The notes under the pieces: generated by a model | What the model was told of the DNA's origin: nothing | Seen by the model: only the letters and a program-made list of their open reading frames with translations | The model's database searches: none | Origin: Streptomyces sp. NBC_00448 | Lineage (GTDB): Bacteria > Actinomycetota > Actinomycetes > Streptomycetales > Streptomycetaceae | Direction of reading: 5' to 3' | Length of the DNA: 64,000 nucleotides | Assembly: GCF_036014115.1 (NCBI RefSeq) | Contig: NZ_CP107913.1 | Span: 868,001-932,000 of the forward strand | Shown here: piece by piece, positions 42,136 to 50,759 of the stretch | Numbering within the stretch: the stretch's first letter is position 1 | How the letters are laid out: each line of letters begins with the position of its first letter | Position numbers and translations under genes: made by a program

Positions 42136-42241
42136 ACGGCCACGCTAGGAGGACCGCGCCGACGCGGCACCACGGTTCCCGGGGTGCGCAAGACGATGGC
42201 CGGATGGGCTGCCGGACGCGCAAGAGGCCCGGGGTACCGGC

Positions 42242-42811
42242 TCAGGCGTCCTCGCCACGCTGATGGCCGCGGCGCGCGTCGCGGTCGAAGATGCCCAGGA
42301 TCTCGCAGGGCCCGCCCTCGGCGCCGATCGCGTGCGGCAGCATCGTGGGGAACTCCGCGGACTGGTTCGCCTCCACGCGGATGCGCCGGTTGCCGAGCAG
42401 CAGGACCGCGGTGCCGGACAGGACCACGAGCCACTCGCGGCCCGGATGGGCGCGCATGCGGGCCGGGTTGTCGGGCGGCGGGTTCGTCATGCGCTGCCGC
42501 AGCACGCTCATGCCCGGGTACGCCTTCATCGGCCAGCGCATCAGCCCGTGGGCCGCGTCGATCGTCGGGCTGGTGATGACGTCGTCGGTGGCGGTCTCGA
42601 CGAGCTGGTCCAGGGAGGTGTCCAGCGCCCGCGCGAGGGTGACGAGCTGGTCGAGCGCCAGCCGGCGCTGGCCGTTCTCGATCCGGCTGAGCGTGGACTG
42701 GCTGACCTTGGCCCGGCCGGCCAGTTCCTCCAGGGACCAGCCCTGCGCCACCCGCAGGGCCCTGATCCGTTTGCGTACCAGGCTTTCCAGCTCGCCATCG
42801 TCTTGCGCCAT
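42242..42811 (-). CDS. XRE-cupin transcriptional regulator
   Basis: Protein of 189 residues from the ATG at 42811 (MAQDDGELESLVRKRIRALR); the longer frame overlaps the divergent gene. XRE helix-turn-helix at ~12-66 (SLEELAGRAKVSQSTLSRIE) and a C-terminal cupin (PGREWLVVLSGTAVLLLGNR; EFPTMLPHAIGAEGG). Such regulators sense small organic ligands. It is divergent from the thioredoxin-reductase-like gene, with dyads over its own start, so it probably controls both. Confidence 0.92.
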   Translation of the reverse strand: MAQDDGELESLVRKRIRALRVAQGWSLEELAGRAKVSQSTLSRIENGQRRLALDQLVTLARALDTSLDQLVETATDDVITSPTIDAAHGLMRWPMKAYPGMSVLRQRMTNPPPDNPARMRAHPGREWLVVLSGTAVLLLGNRRIRVEANQSAEFPTMLPHAIGAEGGPCEILGIFDRDARRGHQRGEDA

Positions 42812-42849
42812 AGGCAAGATCCTATGCCCCTCTCGCAAGGCGTGCCTAT
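42809..42849. promoter_or_regulatory. Dyads in the XRE-cupin/reductase intergenic region
   Basis: CATAGG (42809-42814) and CCTATG (42821-42826) form an inverted repeat with a six-base spacer that includes the regulator's start codon. A wider pair, ATAGGCA (42810-42816) and TGCCTAT (42843-42849), uses the same left half. Three related half-sites thus occur in 41 bases, as expected for a self-regulating divergent control region. Confidence 0.6.
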
Positions 42850-42911
42850 CGTCGTGAGTACGCGTACGGCCCGGAACAGCCGCGGCCGGCCAGAGGGAAA
42901 GGGACGACGCC

Positions 42912-43949
42912 ATGGCTGTGACCGCTTCCGGGTGGGAGACCGACCAGCTGCCGGGCGGGACGGTCGACGCCGTGGTGATCGGCGGCGGCGCCGCGGGGCT
43001 GAACGGCGCGCTGATGCTCGCCCGCTCCCGCCGCTCGGTCGTCGTGGTCGACAGCGGCACCCCGCGCAACGCACCCGCCGACGCCGTGCACGGCCTGCTC
43101 GGCCTGGAGGGCACCGCGCCGGCCGAACTGCTGCGAAGGGGGCGCGAGGAGGTACGCAGCTACGGCGGCCTGGTCGTGGCCGGTGAGGTGGCCTCGGCCG
43201 CACCCGCCTCCGCTTCGACCCCTTCAGCCTCCGCTTCCGCCGAGGGGAACGACCCTCGCTTCACCGTCACCCTCGCCGACGGCGGCGCCCTGACCGCGCG
43301 ACGCCTGCTCGTCGCCACCGGGCTGCGCGATGTCCTGCCCGACGTGCGCGGGCTCGCCGAGCACTGGGGCCACGGCGTGGTGCACTGTCCGTACTGCCAC
43401 GGCTGGGAGGTGCGCGACGAGTCCATCGGGGTGCTGGCCGTGGGCCCCGCCTCGGTCCACCACGCCCTGCTCTTCCGCCAGTTGACCGACGACCTCGTCT
43501 ACTTCAGCCGCGGCACCGAACCCGACGGCGACACCCGAGCGCGCTTCGCCGCCCGCGGCATCCGGATCGTCGATGCCCCGCTGGAACGGGTCGTCACCGA
43601 CCGGGAGGGCGGCATCGCGGGCGTGCGCCTGGCCGACGGGCAGCTCGTGGACCGCCGGGTCCTCGCGGTCGTGACCCGCATGCTCGCCCGCACCGACGGG
43701 CTGGAGGGGCTCGGCCTTCCGATGGAGGACTTCCCCGGCGGAATGGGCCGCCGCTTCTCCGCCGGCCCGGCCGGCGTCACCGACGTGCCCGGGGTGTGGG
43801 TGGCCGGCAACGCCACCGACCTCACCGCCCAGGTCGGCGCCTCGGCGGCGGCCGGTGCGCTGGCCGGCGCCCATATCAACGCCGACCTGGCCGCGGCCGA
43901 CACCGAGGCGGCGCTCGCGGCGGTGCGGCGCGACGACAGCGCCGCCTGA
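42912..43949 (+). CDS. FAD-dependent thioredoxin-reductase-like oxidoreductase
   Basis: Protein of 345 residues. FAD-binding VVIGGGAAGLNGALMLARS (residues 21-39), redox-active pair Cys159-Pro-Tyr-Cys162 in HCPYCHGWEVRD, a GVLAVGPASVHHAL NAD(P)-region lacking a fully canonical GxGxxA, and the C-terminal FAD motif VWVAGNATDLTAQV. Residues 95-113 are an Ala/Ser-rich insertion. It may reduce a small dithiol or act as an oxidase like gliotoxin/holomycin-type disulfide enzymes, which share this group. ATG behind AAAGGGA. Controlled by the divergent XRE-cupin regulator (inference). Confidence 0.9.
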   Translation: MAVTASGWETDQLPGGTVDAVVIGGGAAGLNGALMLARSRRSVVVVDSGTPRNAPADAVHGLLGLEGTAPAELLRRGREEVRSYGGLVVAGEVASAAPASASTPSASASAEGNDPRFTVTLADGGALTARRLLVATGLRDVLPDVRGLAEHWGHGVVHCPYCHGWEVRDESIGVLAVGPASVHHALLFRQLTDDLVYFSRGTEPDGDTRARFAARGIRIVDAPLERVVTDREGGIAGVRLADGQLVDRRVLAVVTRMLARTDGLEGLGLPMEDFPGGMGRRFSAGPAGVTDVPGVWVAGNATDLTAQVGASAAAGALAGAHINADLAAADTEAALAAVRRDDSAA

Positions 43950-44040
43950 AATCCGCCGACGCCCGCCTGACGCCGCCTGACGCCGGTGCACGCCCAGCGG
44001 CCGCGCAACTCCCCGATCCCGTAGGCCCGTAGACCCGTCA

Positions 44041-44064
44041 CCCGCGGCGCGACGTAGCCGCGGG
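44041..44064 (+). terminator. Hairpin after the reductase gene
   Basis: CCCGCGGC (44041-44048) pairs with GCCGCGGG (44057-44064), eight-base loop. It lies 92 bases after the reductase stop and 154 before the next start. The rest of the 268-base gap is featureless apart from further GC dyads. Confidence 0.55.
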
Positions 44065-44217
44065 CCCGCACTCCCGCACGCGCGGGTATCCGCGGACGAA
44101 CGTGCCCCGCGGGCCTGTTCACGACACCCGCCCTGGCGCCCGGCGACCGCCGCGCGCCGCTGTCCGCATGCCTCTTTCCGCTGTCCGCTGCCCGTTTCGC
44201 GCTGTCCGGAGGACCCC

Positions 44218-45882
44218 TTGAGTACGAACCCGCTCCCCCAGGTGGGCGCCGTTGATCCGGTCGGCGCGACCGGCGAGCGCGTGCCGGACGCCCGCCGGCG
44301 TCGCACGATCCTGGTGGCCGTCTGCGTCGCGTTGATGGCCGTGATCGCGTCGGTGTCCGGGCTCAACGTGGCCCAGCCGGACCTCGCGGTCGCGTTCGGC
44401 GCCTCGCAGAGCACCATCCTGTGGATCATCAACATCTACACGCTCACCCTGGCCGCGCTGCTCCTGCCGCTCGGCTCGCTCGGCGACCGGGTGGGCCGCA
44501 AACCGATGCTGCTGACCGGTCTGGCCGTCTTCGGTGCGGCCAGCGCGGCGGCCGGGCTCGCCCCGTCGACGGAGGTGATGCTCGCCGCGCGGGTGCTCAG
44601 CGGGGTGGGCGCGGCGATCATCATGCCCATCACGCTCGCCGTCATCACCTCCACCTTCCCGCCGGAGGAGCGCGGCCGGGCGATCGGCGTGTGGACCGGG
44701 GTCGCCGGAGGCGGCGGCATCGTCGGCATGTTCCTGTCCGCCGCCCTGGTGGACCTGGCGAGTTGGCGCTGGCTGTTCGTCCTGCCGGTCGTGCTCGTCG
44801 TCGTGGCGTTCGTGATGGCGCTGCGGTTCGTTCCCCACTCCCGTGAGCGGTCGGGGCACGGCTTCGACACCGTCGGCGCGCTGACCTCGATCGTCGCGGT
44901 GGTCGGCCTCATCTTCGTCCTGCAGGACGGTCCCGAACACGGCTGGACCGCTCCCGCGACGCTGCTCGCCCTCACCGTCGGGGTGGTCGCCGCCGCCGGG
45001 TTCGTGGCGTGGCAACTGCGCCTTCGCGACGCAGCGTTGCTGGACGTACGCCTCTTCCGCGCGCGCGGGCCGGCCGGCGGATCGATCACGCTGCTCGCGG
45101 TCTTCGGCGTGCAGGCGGGCATCTTCGTGGTCCTCTTCCCGTTCTTCCAGGCCGTGTTGGGCTGGTCCGGGCTGCTGTCCACGGTGGCGCTCATGCCCAT
45201 GGCGGTGCTCATGATGCTCACGTCCGGCCTCGCGCCCAAACTCGCCGCGCGGATCGGCGGCCGGTCCACCATGGCGGCCGGCGTCTTCCTGGCCGGCGCC
45301 GGGCTGGCCCTGATGGCGGCGCTCGTCTCCGTCAGCGGCGGCTACCTGTCGGTGCTGCCCGGCATGCTCGCGATGGGGATCGGCATGGGACTGTCGATGA
45401 CGCCCTCGACGGAGGCCATCACCAGCGCGCTTCCGCGGGAGCGCCAGGGCGTGGCCTCCGCGCTCAACGACGTCACCCGGGAGTTCGGCACCGCGCTCGG
45501 CGTCGCGCTCCTCGGCGCGCTGCTGTCCGCCGGCTACCGCCATGCCATCGACGGGCGGCTCGACGGCATACCCTCCGGCTCCGCCGCCACCGCGCGCGAA
45601 GGCGTCGCCAACGCGGTCGAGGCCGCGAACGGCGCCGGCCCCCACGCCCACGAACTGGTCGACGCGGCCCAGCAGTCCTTCGTCGACGGCTGGCAGCGGG
45701 CCATGTGGGCGGGCGTCGCCGTCATGGCCGCCCTCTTCCTCTACCTCCTCGCCCGCGGCCCCCTCCACCCCGCACCCACGTCGACGGAACGACCGATCAC
45801 CACCGAACCCGTCTCCCCCGCCGCCATCCCCGTCTCCCCCGCCGGTCCCCTCCCGCCCCCGGGCGGCCCGGACCCGGCGTGA
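44218..45882 (+). CDS. DHA2-family MFS drug exporter
   Basis: Protein of 554 residues with the 14-helix DHA2 pattern. Motifs: VSGLNVAQPDLAVAFGAS in helix 1, GSLGDRVGRKPMLL (motif A), AARVLSGVGAAIIMPITLAV and GVWTGVAGGGGIVGMFLSA (motif C). TTG start at 44218, supported by GGAGG five bases upstream; no ATG/GTG alternative fits. C-terminal ~35 residues are Pro/Thr-rich. No adjacent regulator; possibly linked with the preceding thiol reductase in resistance to a thiol-active compound, which is conjecture. Confidence 0.93.
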   Translation: MSTNPLPQVGAVDPVGATGERVPDARRRRTILVAVCVALMAVIASVSGLNVAQPDLAVAFGASQSTILWIINIYTLTLAALLLPLGSLGDRVGRKPMLLTGLAVFGAASAAAGLAPSTEVMLAARVLSGVGAAIIMPITLAVITSTFPPEERGRAIGVWTGVAGGGGIVGMFLSAALVDLASWRWLFVLPVVLVVVAFVMALRFVPHSRERSGHGFDTVGALTSIVAVVGLIFVLQDGPEHGWTAPATLLALTVGVVAAAGFVAWQLRLRDAALLDVRLFRARGPAGGSITLLAVFGVQAGIFVVLFPFFQAVLGWSGLLSTVALMPMAVLMMLTSGLAPKLAARIGGRSTMAAGVFLAGAGLALMAALVSVSGGYLSVLPGMLAMGIGMGLSMTPSTEAITSALPRERQGVASALNDVTREFGTALGVALLGALLSAGYRHAIDGRLDGIPSGSAATAREGVANAVEAANGAGPHAHELVDAAQQSFVDGWQRAMWAGVAVMAALFLYLLARGPLHPAPTSTERPITTEPVSPAAIPVSPAGPLPPPGGPDPA

Positions 45883-45981
45883 CGACCGCGCCGGCAGGCA
45901 TCTCGGCGACCCCTCGGGCACGACCTCTGGTGGAGAAGTGCGCCGGCGCGCGGGTCCAGCGGGTGCGCGTCGGGGGGACGG

Positions 45982-48003
45982 TCAGCGGGGGGCGTGGCGC
46001 AGGGCGGTGAGGAAGGCGGGGCCGTTCGGGGTGCCGACGCCTGTCATCGTGTCGTAGCCCTTGGCGGTGACCTGCTGGGTCTGGGCGGGGTCCTGGGCGT
46101 CGAAGACGTCGATGCCCGGGCTGGTCCCGGCGCCGTCGGCCGCGATCCAGGCGCTCCGGTCCTGCTGCGGCGCCGAGGGGCGGATCGGCAGGACGTCGTG
46201 GAGGGCGCGGCTGCCGGCCAGGCGGTAGAGCAGCGGGTTGATGAAGCCGAAGGGCTCGCGGCCCTGCTGCGCGTCGGCGACCAGCCCGGCGATCAGCGGG
46301 CACGCCAGGCTGGTGCCGGCGTTCGGCATCGTGTGGTACCGCCCCGGCTTGCCGTGGCTGACCGTGTCGATGTAGCCGGTCAGCATGCCGGTGTCGGGGT
46401 CGGCGTCGGCCGCGATGTCGGGCACCGCCCGGCCGGTGACCGTGTGCTTGCCGACGCGGACCCGCGCCATCGACGCGGGCACGACGCCCTTCTGGTAGCC
46501 GGGTTGCCGGTACACACCGCTGGTGCCTCCGCCGCCGCCGCTGATGCCGACGTCGTTCCACTTGCCGCCGTCCAGGTAGCCGTAGTCGTCGGACCAGCCG
46601 GTCTCGAACACCCGGTTCCCGGCCGGCCCGAGGCCGACGGTGGTGCCGCCGACCGCGACCGCGTACGGGTCGGAGTCGGTGACCGTCAGGCCGGTGGTGT
46701 CACCGGACGCGAAGTACATGCCGACCCCCTCGGCGGCGGCCCGTACGTCGATCGCGTGCACGGTCTTCGCCGGCACCTCTCCCAGCGGGATCTGCCACGA
46801 GTTGGACACGAGGGAGGCTTGCGGACGGTCGCCCTTCCCGTTCAGTACCGCGAGCGCGGCGTCGAGCAGCGCCTGGTCCTCGTCGCAGCCCTGGCCCACG
46901 ACCATCAACTGGTCGGCGCCGGGCGCCATCGCGTAGACCGCCTCGGAGTCCATCTCCGCCTCGTCGTCGACGGCGGGCCCGTCCGCCGCGTCGCGCGCCC
47001 GGGTCGGCGACGCGCAGGCGCTGCCGGCGGTGACCTGCCTGAACTGGGAGCGCGTCGGCAGCGGCAGACGGTTGCTCTTCGCGTAGTCCGTCAGCGTCTG
47101 GAACATCGCGGTCGGCGGTGTCTCCTCGGTGAGGGCGACGGTCTGGCCCTTCCCGGTGGCCGTCCACGTCGCCCCGTAGGCCGCGCGCAACTGGGCGGCG
47201 GAGTAGCCGCAGATCGGGAGCGACGCCTTGGTCAGCCCCCGGTAGGCCGGGTGGAAGCTGTGCACGTGCTGCGCCCAGGAGCGGGAACACGTCGCCGGCT
47301 TCGAGGAGTTCGGGGAGTTCGATACCGTCGGAGCCGTCGGAACCGTCGGGGCCGACTGAGCGGTGCCGCGTCCTCCCGCGGAGCCGTCGCCGAGCCCGGT
47401 CACGCCCAGCACGTCGGGCGCGAGCGCGGCCGGCACCGACACCTCGCGGTCGTTGGACTGGAACTCCGTGCCACCGCCCGCCGCGTCCTTCGCCCGGTAC
47501 CGGCCGATCCGCACCCGGAACGCCGACTGGACCGCGGACACCGGCCCGGTCGCCGAGACGTAGTCACGGCCGCCGTCGACGTGAACGGCCTTCAGCCCCT
47601 TGGCGGTCAGCCACGACGCGACCGCCTCGGCGCGTGCGGCCGAGGGGGCGAACCGCGCGGTGTAGGCGCTCGGCGCCAGGTAGTGCCGGTACTCGGCGTT
47701 GCCCGGCGTGGCGACCGCGTCCGCGAACGCCTCGGCGCCCGCCAGGTCAGGCGCCAGCCACACCTGGACGGTCATCGCCTGGGCGGCGGGCGCGGTCCCG
47801 ACGAGAGTCGCGGCGGGCACCGCCGGGGAGACCGAGCCCGGCACCGTGGCGGTGGACGCCGCGCGTGCGGTGCCGGGCGCCCCCAGCACCGCGCCCGCGG
47901 CCATCACGGCAAGGCAGGCGGCCACGGCACGCGCCGCGCCACGACCACCGCTGCCGGTCGCGGCCGTTGCCGTTCCCCGCTCACGCCGGCGCACTCGTCC
48001 CAT
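45982..48003 (-). CDS. Secreted sedolisin (S53 peptidase)
   Basis: Protein of 673 residues. Signal peptide (MGRVRRRERG; hydrophobic VAACLAVMAAGAVL; cleavage near ARA). Prodomain ~75-205 (EYRHYLAPSAYTARFAPSAA), a Thr/Pro/Ser-rich linker at ~215-236, then the catalytic domain. Triad Glu348 and Asp352 (DDEAEMDSEAVYAMAPGA) with Ser565 in NAGTSLACPLIAGL; oxyanion Asp435 in FASGDTTG. A C-terminal DVFDAQDP could supply calcium ligands. It is an acid-acting endo- or tripeptidyl-peptidase. ATG at 48003 behind GGAGGAGTGGGAG. Convergent with the exporter gene. Confidence 0.93.
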   Translation of the reverse strand: MGRVRRRERGTATAATGSGGRGAARAVAACLAVMAAGAVLGAPGTARAASTATVPGSVSPAVPAATLVGTAPAAQAMTVQVWLAPDLAGAEAFADAVATPGNAEYRHYLAPSAYTARFAPSAARAEAVASWLTAKGLKAVHVDGGRDYVSATGPVSAVQSAFRVRIGRYRAKDAAGGGTEFQSNDREVSVPAALAPDVLGVTGLGDGSAGGRGTAQSAPTVPTAPTVSNSPNSSKPATCSRSWAQHVHSFHPAYRGLTKASLPICGYSAAQLRAAYGATWTATGKGQTVALTEETPPTAMFQTLTDYAKSNRLPLPTRSQFRQVTAGSACASPTRARDAADGPAVDDEAEMDSEAVYAMAPGADQLMVVGQGCDEDQALLDAALAVLNGKGDRPQASLVSNSWQIPLGEVPAKTVHAIDVRAAAEGVGMYFASGDTTGLTVTDSDPYAVAVGGTTVGLGPAGNRVFETGWSDDYGYLDGGKWNDVGISGGGGGTSGVYRQPGYQKGVVPASMARVRVGKHTVTGRAVPDIAADADPDTGMLTGYIDTVSHGKPGRYHTMPNAGTSLACPLIAGLVADAQQGREPFGFINPLLYRLAGSRALHDVLPIRPSAPQQDRSAWIAADGAGTSPGIDVFDAQDPAQTQQVTAKGYDTMTGVGTPNGPAFLTALRHAPR

Positions 48004-48131
48004 CGGTCTCCCACTCCTCCGCAACCACACCTGCCCCGGCGGCCTCCGCCCCCGCTCTGTGTACAACGCACCCCGGCCGCCCCCGGTTGCGGCAGGCCGG
48101 CGGTCGCGACCCGGTCGGCCGTACACGTCTC

Positions 48132-48148
48132 CCCGCCGGCGCGGCGGG
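48132..48148 (-). terminator. Short hairpin after the SulP gene
   Basis: CCCGCC (48132-48137) pairs with GGCGGG (48143-48148), five-base loop; on the minus strand it begins seven bases after the SulP stop. Weak (six pairs). The remaining 48004-48131 should hold the sedolisin promoter, but no clear hexamers were found. Confidence 0.4.
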
Positions 48149-48154
48149 AGGGGA

Positions 48155-49840
48155 TCAGTGGCCGCCGGTGAGCGCGCCGCTGAGGTCGCCGTGCATCCGG
48201 GCGCTGTGCTCGTCGAGCCCGACGATCTCCACGGCCTTGCCGCGGCCCGCGTACCTGGTGGTGATCGCGTCCAGGGCCGCGACGGAGGAGGCGTCCCAGA
48301 CGCGGGCACCGCTGAGGTCGATGACGACCCGGTCGGGGTCGCCGGCGTAGTCGAACCGGGCCACCAGGTCGTTGGCGGAGGCGAAGAAGAGCTGGCCGGT
48401 GACGGCGTAGACGACGCTCGCCCCGTCGGGGTCGACGACCGCGGTGACGTCGGTGAGTCGGGCGACCCGGCGGGCGAAGATCACCATGGCGAGGACCGTG
48501 CCGACCACGACACCGATCGACAGGTTGCCGGTGGCCACGACCACGGCGACGGTGACGACCATCACGGTGGTCTCGCCGATCGGCATCCGCTTCAGCGTGG
48601 CGGGCCTGACGGAGTGCCAGTCGAAGGTGCCGACCGACACCAGCACCATCACCGCGACCAGCGCGGCCATCGGGATGCGGGAGACCACCGGCCCGAGGAC
48701 GATGCACAGGATCAGCAGGAAGAACCCCGCCAGGAACGTGGACAGCCGGGTCCGGGCGCCGTTCTTGACGTTGATCATGGTCTGGCCGATCATCGCGCAG
48801 CCGCCCATACCGCCGAAGAGCCCGGTGACGATGTTGGCGACGCCCTGCCCGATGGACTCGCGGGTCTTGTTGGAGGGGGTGTCGGTGATGTCGTCCACGA
48901 GCTTGGCGGTCATCAGCGTCTCCATCAGGCCGACCAGTGCCATCGCCAGCGCGTAGGGCGCGATCACGGTCAGCGTGTGCGGGTCGAACGGTACGTCCGG
49001 CAGCCCCGGCGCAGGCAGCGACGACGGCAGCCTGCCCTTGTCGCCGACCGTCGGCACCGAGATCCCCGCCGCCACCGTGACCACCGTCAGGATCACGATG
49101 GACACCAGCGGCGCGGGCACCGCCTTCGTCAGGCGCGGGAAGAACACCATCATCGCCAGCCCCGCGACGACCAGCGGATACACCGCCCAGGGCACGTCAT
49201 GGAGGTTGGGGATCTGTGCGGTGAACAGCAGGATGCCCAGCGCGTTGACGAAGCCCACCATCACCGAACGCGGCACGAACCGCATCAGCTTGGCCACCCC
49301 GAGCGAGCCCAGCACGATCTGGAAGACGCCGGCCAGGATCACCGTCGCGATGAGGTAGCCGAGCCCGTGGTGGCGGACGACCGGTGCCACGACCAGCGCG
49401 ACGGCGCCGGTGGAGGCGGAGATCATCGCCGGCCGCCCGCCGACGAACGCGATGACCATCGCCATCGTGCAGGCCGCGAAGAGCCCGACCTTGGGGTCCA
49501 CACCGGCGATCACGGAGAACGAGATCGCCTCGGGGATCAGCGCCAGTCCGACCACCAGGCCGGCCAGCACCTCCACCCGGAAGACGTTCGGGGACAGCCA
49601 GGGCGGCCGGGGCAGGCCGCGCGGGCGCACGGGCACGTTCGAAGGCGAGGGCGGAGGCGGCGGGAGGGGCGACGGCGATGTCAGCAAGACCGGGTGCCTG
49701 TCGGGCTCGGGCGCGGCCGGTCGCGGCCGCGCGAGGAGGACGCGCGGGGCCGAGGCGGCGGTGCGCGGATCGCCCGTCGGGGCGGGCGGAGGTCGGGGAA
49801 GTGGCGTGCGGCCGGGGGGAGTTCGGCAGCGGGCCGGCAT
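48155..49840 (-). CDS. SulP-family inorganic anion transporter with STAS domain
   Basis: Up to 561 residues. From about residue 85 the SulP membrane domain is clear: LAGLVVGLALIPEAISFSVI, GRPAMISASTGAVALVVAPV, NALGILLFTAQIP and GGCAMIGQTMINVKNGARTR (bicarbonate/sulfate transporter motifs). A C-terminal STAS domain follows (AVTGQLFFASANDLVARF; VIDLSGARVWDASSVAAL). Substrate may be sulfate or bicarbonate. The start is uncertain: the first 70 residues are Pro/Arg-rich and no start from 49840 inward has a good ribosome site. Divergent from the MerR gene with the 20-bp palindrome between. Confidence 0.88.
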   Translation of the reverse strand: MPARCRTPPGRTPLPRPPPAPTGDPRTAASAPRVLLARPRPAAPEPDRHPVLLTSPSPLPPPPPSPSNVPVRPRGLPRPPWLSPNVFRVEVLAGLVVGLALIPEAISFSVIAGVDPKVGLFAACTMAMVIAFVGGRPAMISASTGAVALVVAPVVRHHGLGYLIATVILAGVFQIVLGSLGVAKLMRFVPRSVMVGFVNALGILLFTAQIPNLHDVPWAVYPLVVAGLAMMVFFPRLTKAVPAPLVSIVILTVVTVAAGISVPTVGDKGRLPSSLPAPGLPDVPFDPHTLTVIAPYALAMALVGLMETLMTAKLVDDITDTPSNKTRESIGQGVANIVTGLFGGMGGCAMIGQTMINVKNGARTRLSTFLAGFFLLILCIVLGPVVSRIPMAALVAVMVLVSVGTFDWHSVRPATLKRMPIGETTVMVVTVAVVVATGNLSIGVVVGTVLAMVIFARRVARLTDVTAVVDPDGASVVYAVTGQLFFASANDLVARFDYAGDPDRVVIDLSGARVWDASSVAALDAITTRYAGRGKAVEIVGLDEHSARMHGDLSGALTGGH

Positions 49841-50100
49841 GCGGCGAGGGGGCCGCGGGGGACGAGGGGGTGCCCGGCGTCGGGCCGGGCGTACGGAGGC
49901 CGACCGGCTCAGCGCGCGGGCGGCCTCATGGCCTCACGGCGGACAGCAGGCGGCAGCGAGCGGCTGGGACATGCGCACGCCTCGTCTCTCCTGCTCGCGG
50001 GTTCGGCGGGGGCGTCGTCGGCCCCGACATGGCAGCGCGCGGGCACGGAAGCCCGCACACTGGTGGGGAGCGGCGCGGGCCGCCCTCACCGTCGGCAACT

Positions 50101-50120
50101 CTACCCTAACGTTAGGGTAG
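50101..50120. promoter_or_regulatory. Perfect 20-bp palindrome, MerR-type operator
   Basis: CTACCCTAACGTTAGGGTAG is fully self-complementary and AT-rich in a ~75% GC setting. It lies between the SulP gene and the MerR gene, 107 bases before the MerR ATG. Its length and position suit a MerR dimer bound in an elongated promoter spacer. -35/-10 hexamers could not be assigned. The surrounding 386-base gap (49841-50226) shows no gene. Confidence 0.8.
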
Positions 50121-50226
50121 AGATGGCTGGCGATCGGCTCGCAAGACGTGACGTCGGCGTGACGTGCCAGGGAAGAGAACCCAAGGAAGAGAAGGGGCCG
50201 GGACCACGGTCGTGGACAGCAGGCAC

Positions 50227-50613
50227 ATGCAGATCGGCGAGGTGGCCGAACGGACCGAGCTGTCCCTGCGGACCATCCGGCACTACGAGGAGACCGGCCT
50301 GGTCACCCCCTCCGCCCGGTCCCAGGGCGGCTTCCGCCTCTACACCGAAGCCGACGTCGCCCGCCTGATGGTCATCCGCCGGATGAAGCCGCTCGGCTTC
50401 ACCCTGGAGGAGATGCGCGACCTGCTGGCGGCCACCGACCGCCTGGACACCCCGGCCCCCTCCGCCGCCGAGCGCGAAGCCCTGCTCGAACGCGTCAGGG
50501 CGTACGAGCAGACCGCCGCGACGAAGATCCAGGACCTGCGGGTCCAGTTGGCCCGGGCCGAGGAGTTCGCCGCCACCCTCCGCACCCGGCTGGAGCAGGG
50601 CGCCCGCCCCTGA
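50227..50613 (+). CDS. MerR-family transcriptional regulator
   Basis: Protein of 128 residues from ATG 50227. MerR winged helix MQIGEVAERTELSLRTIRHY, EETGLVTPSARSQGGFRLYT, then a dimerisation coiled coil (~75-125). No Cys cluster, so it is not an obvious metal sensor; the short C-terminus leaves no room for a drug-binding domain. GTGs at 50164 and 50212 are alternative starts. Divergent from SulP, and the 20-bp palindrome between them is the likely operator. Confidence 0.92.
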   Translation: MQIGEVAERTELSLRTIRHYEETGLVTPSARSQGGFRLYTEADVARLMVIRRMKPLGFTLEEMRDLLAATDRLDTPAPSAAEREALLERVRAYEQTAATKIQDLRVQLARAEEFAATLRTRLEQGARP

Positions 50614-50759
50614 GCACCCGCCCCTGGATGCCCCGGCCCGCCGGATACGGCCGTCCGGCGCGTGGGGGGCGTGCGCGCGGTGTGCGCCGCGCCCATGACG
50701 TGCGGCCCCGCGGTCCTTATCCTGATCCTGCTCGGGCCGTATCGGACGGCGGGAAGCGG

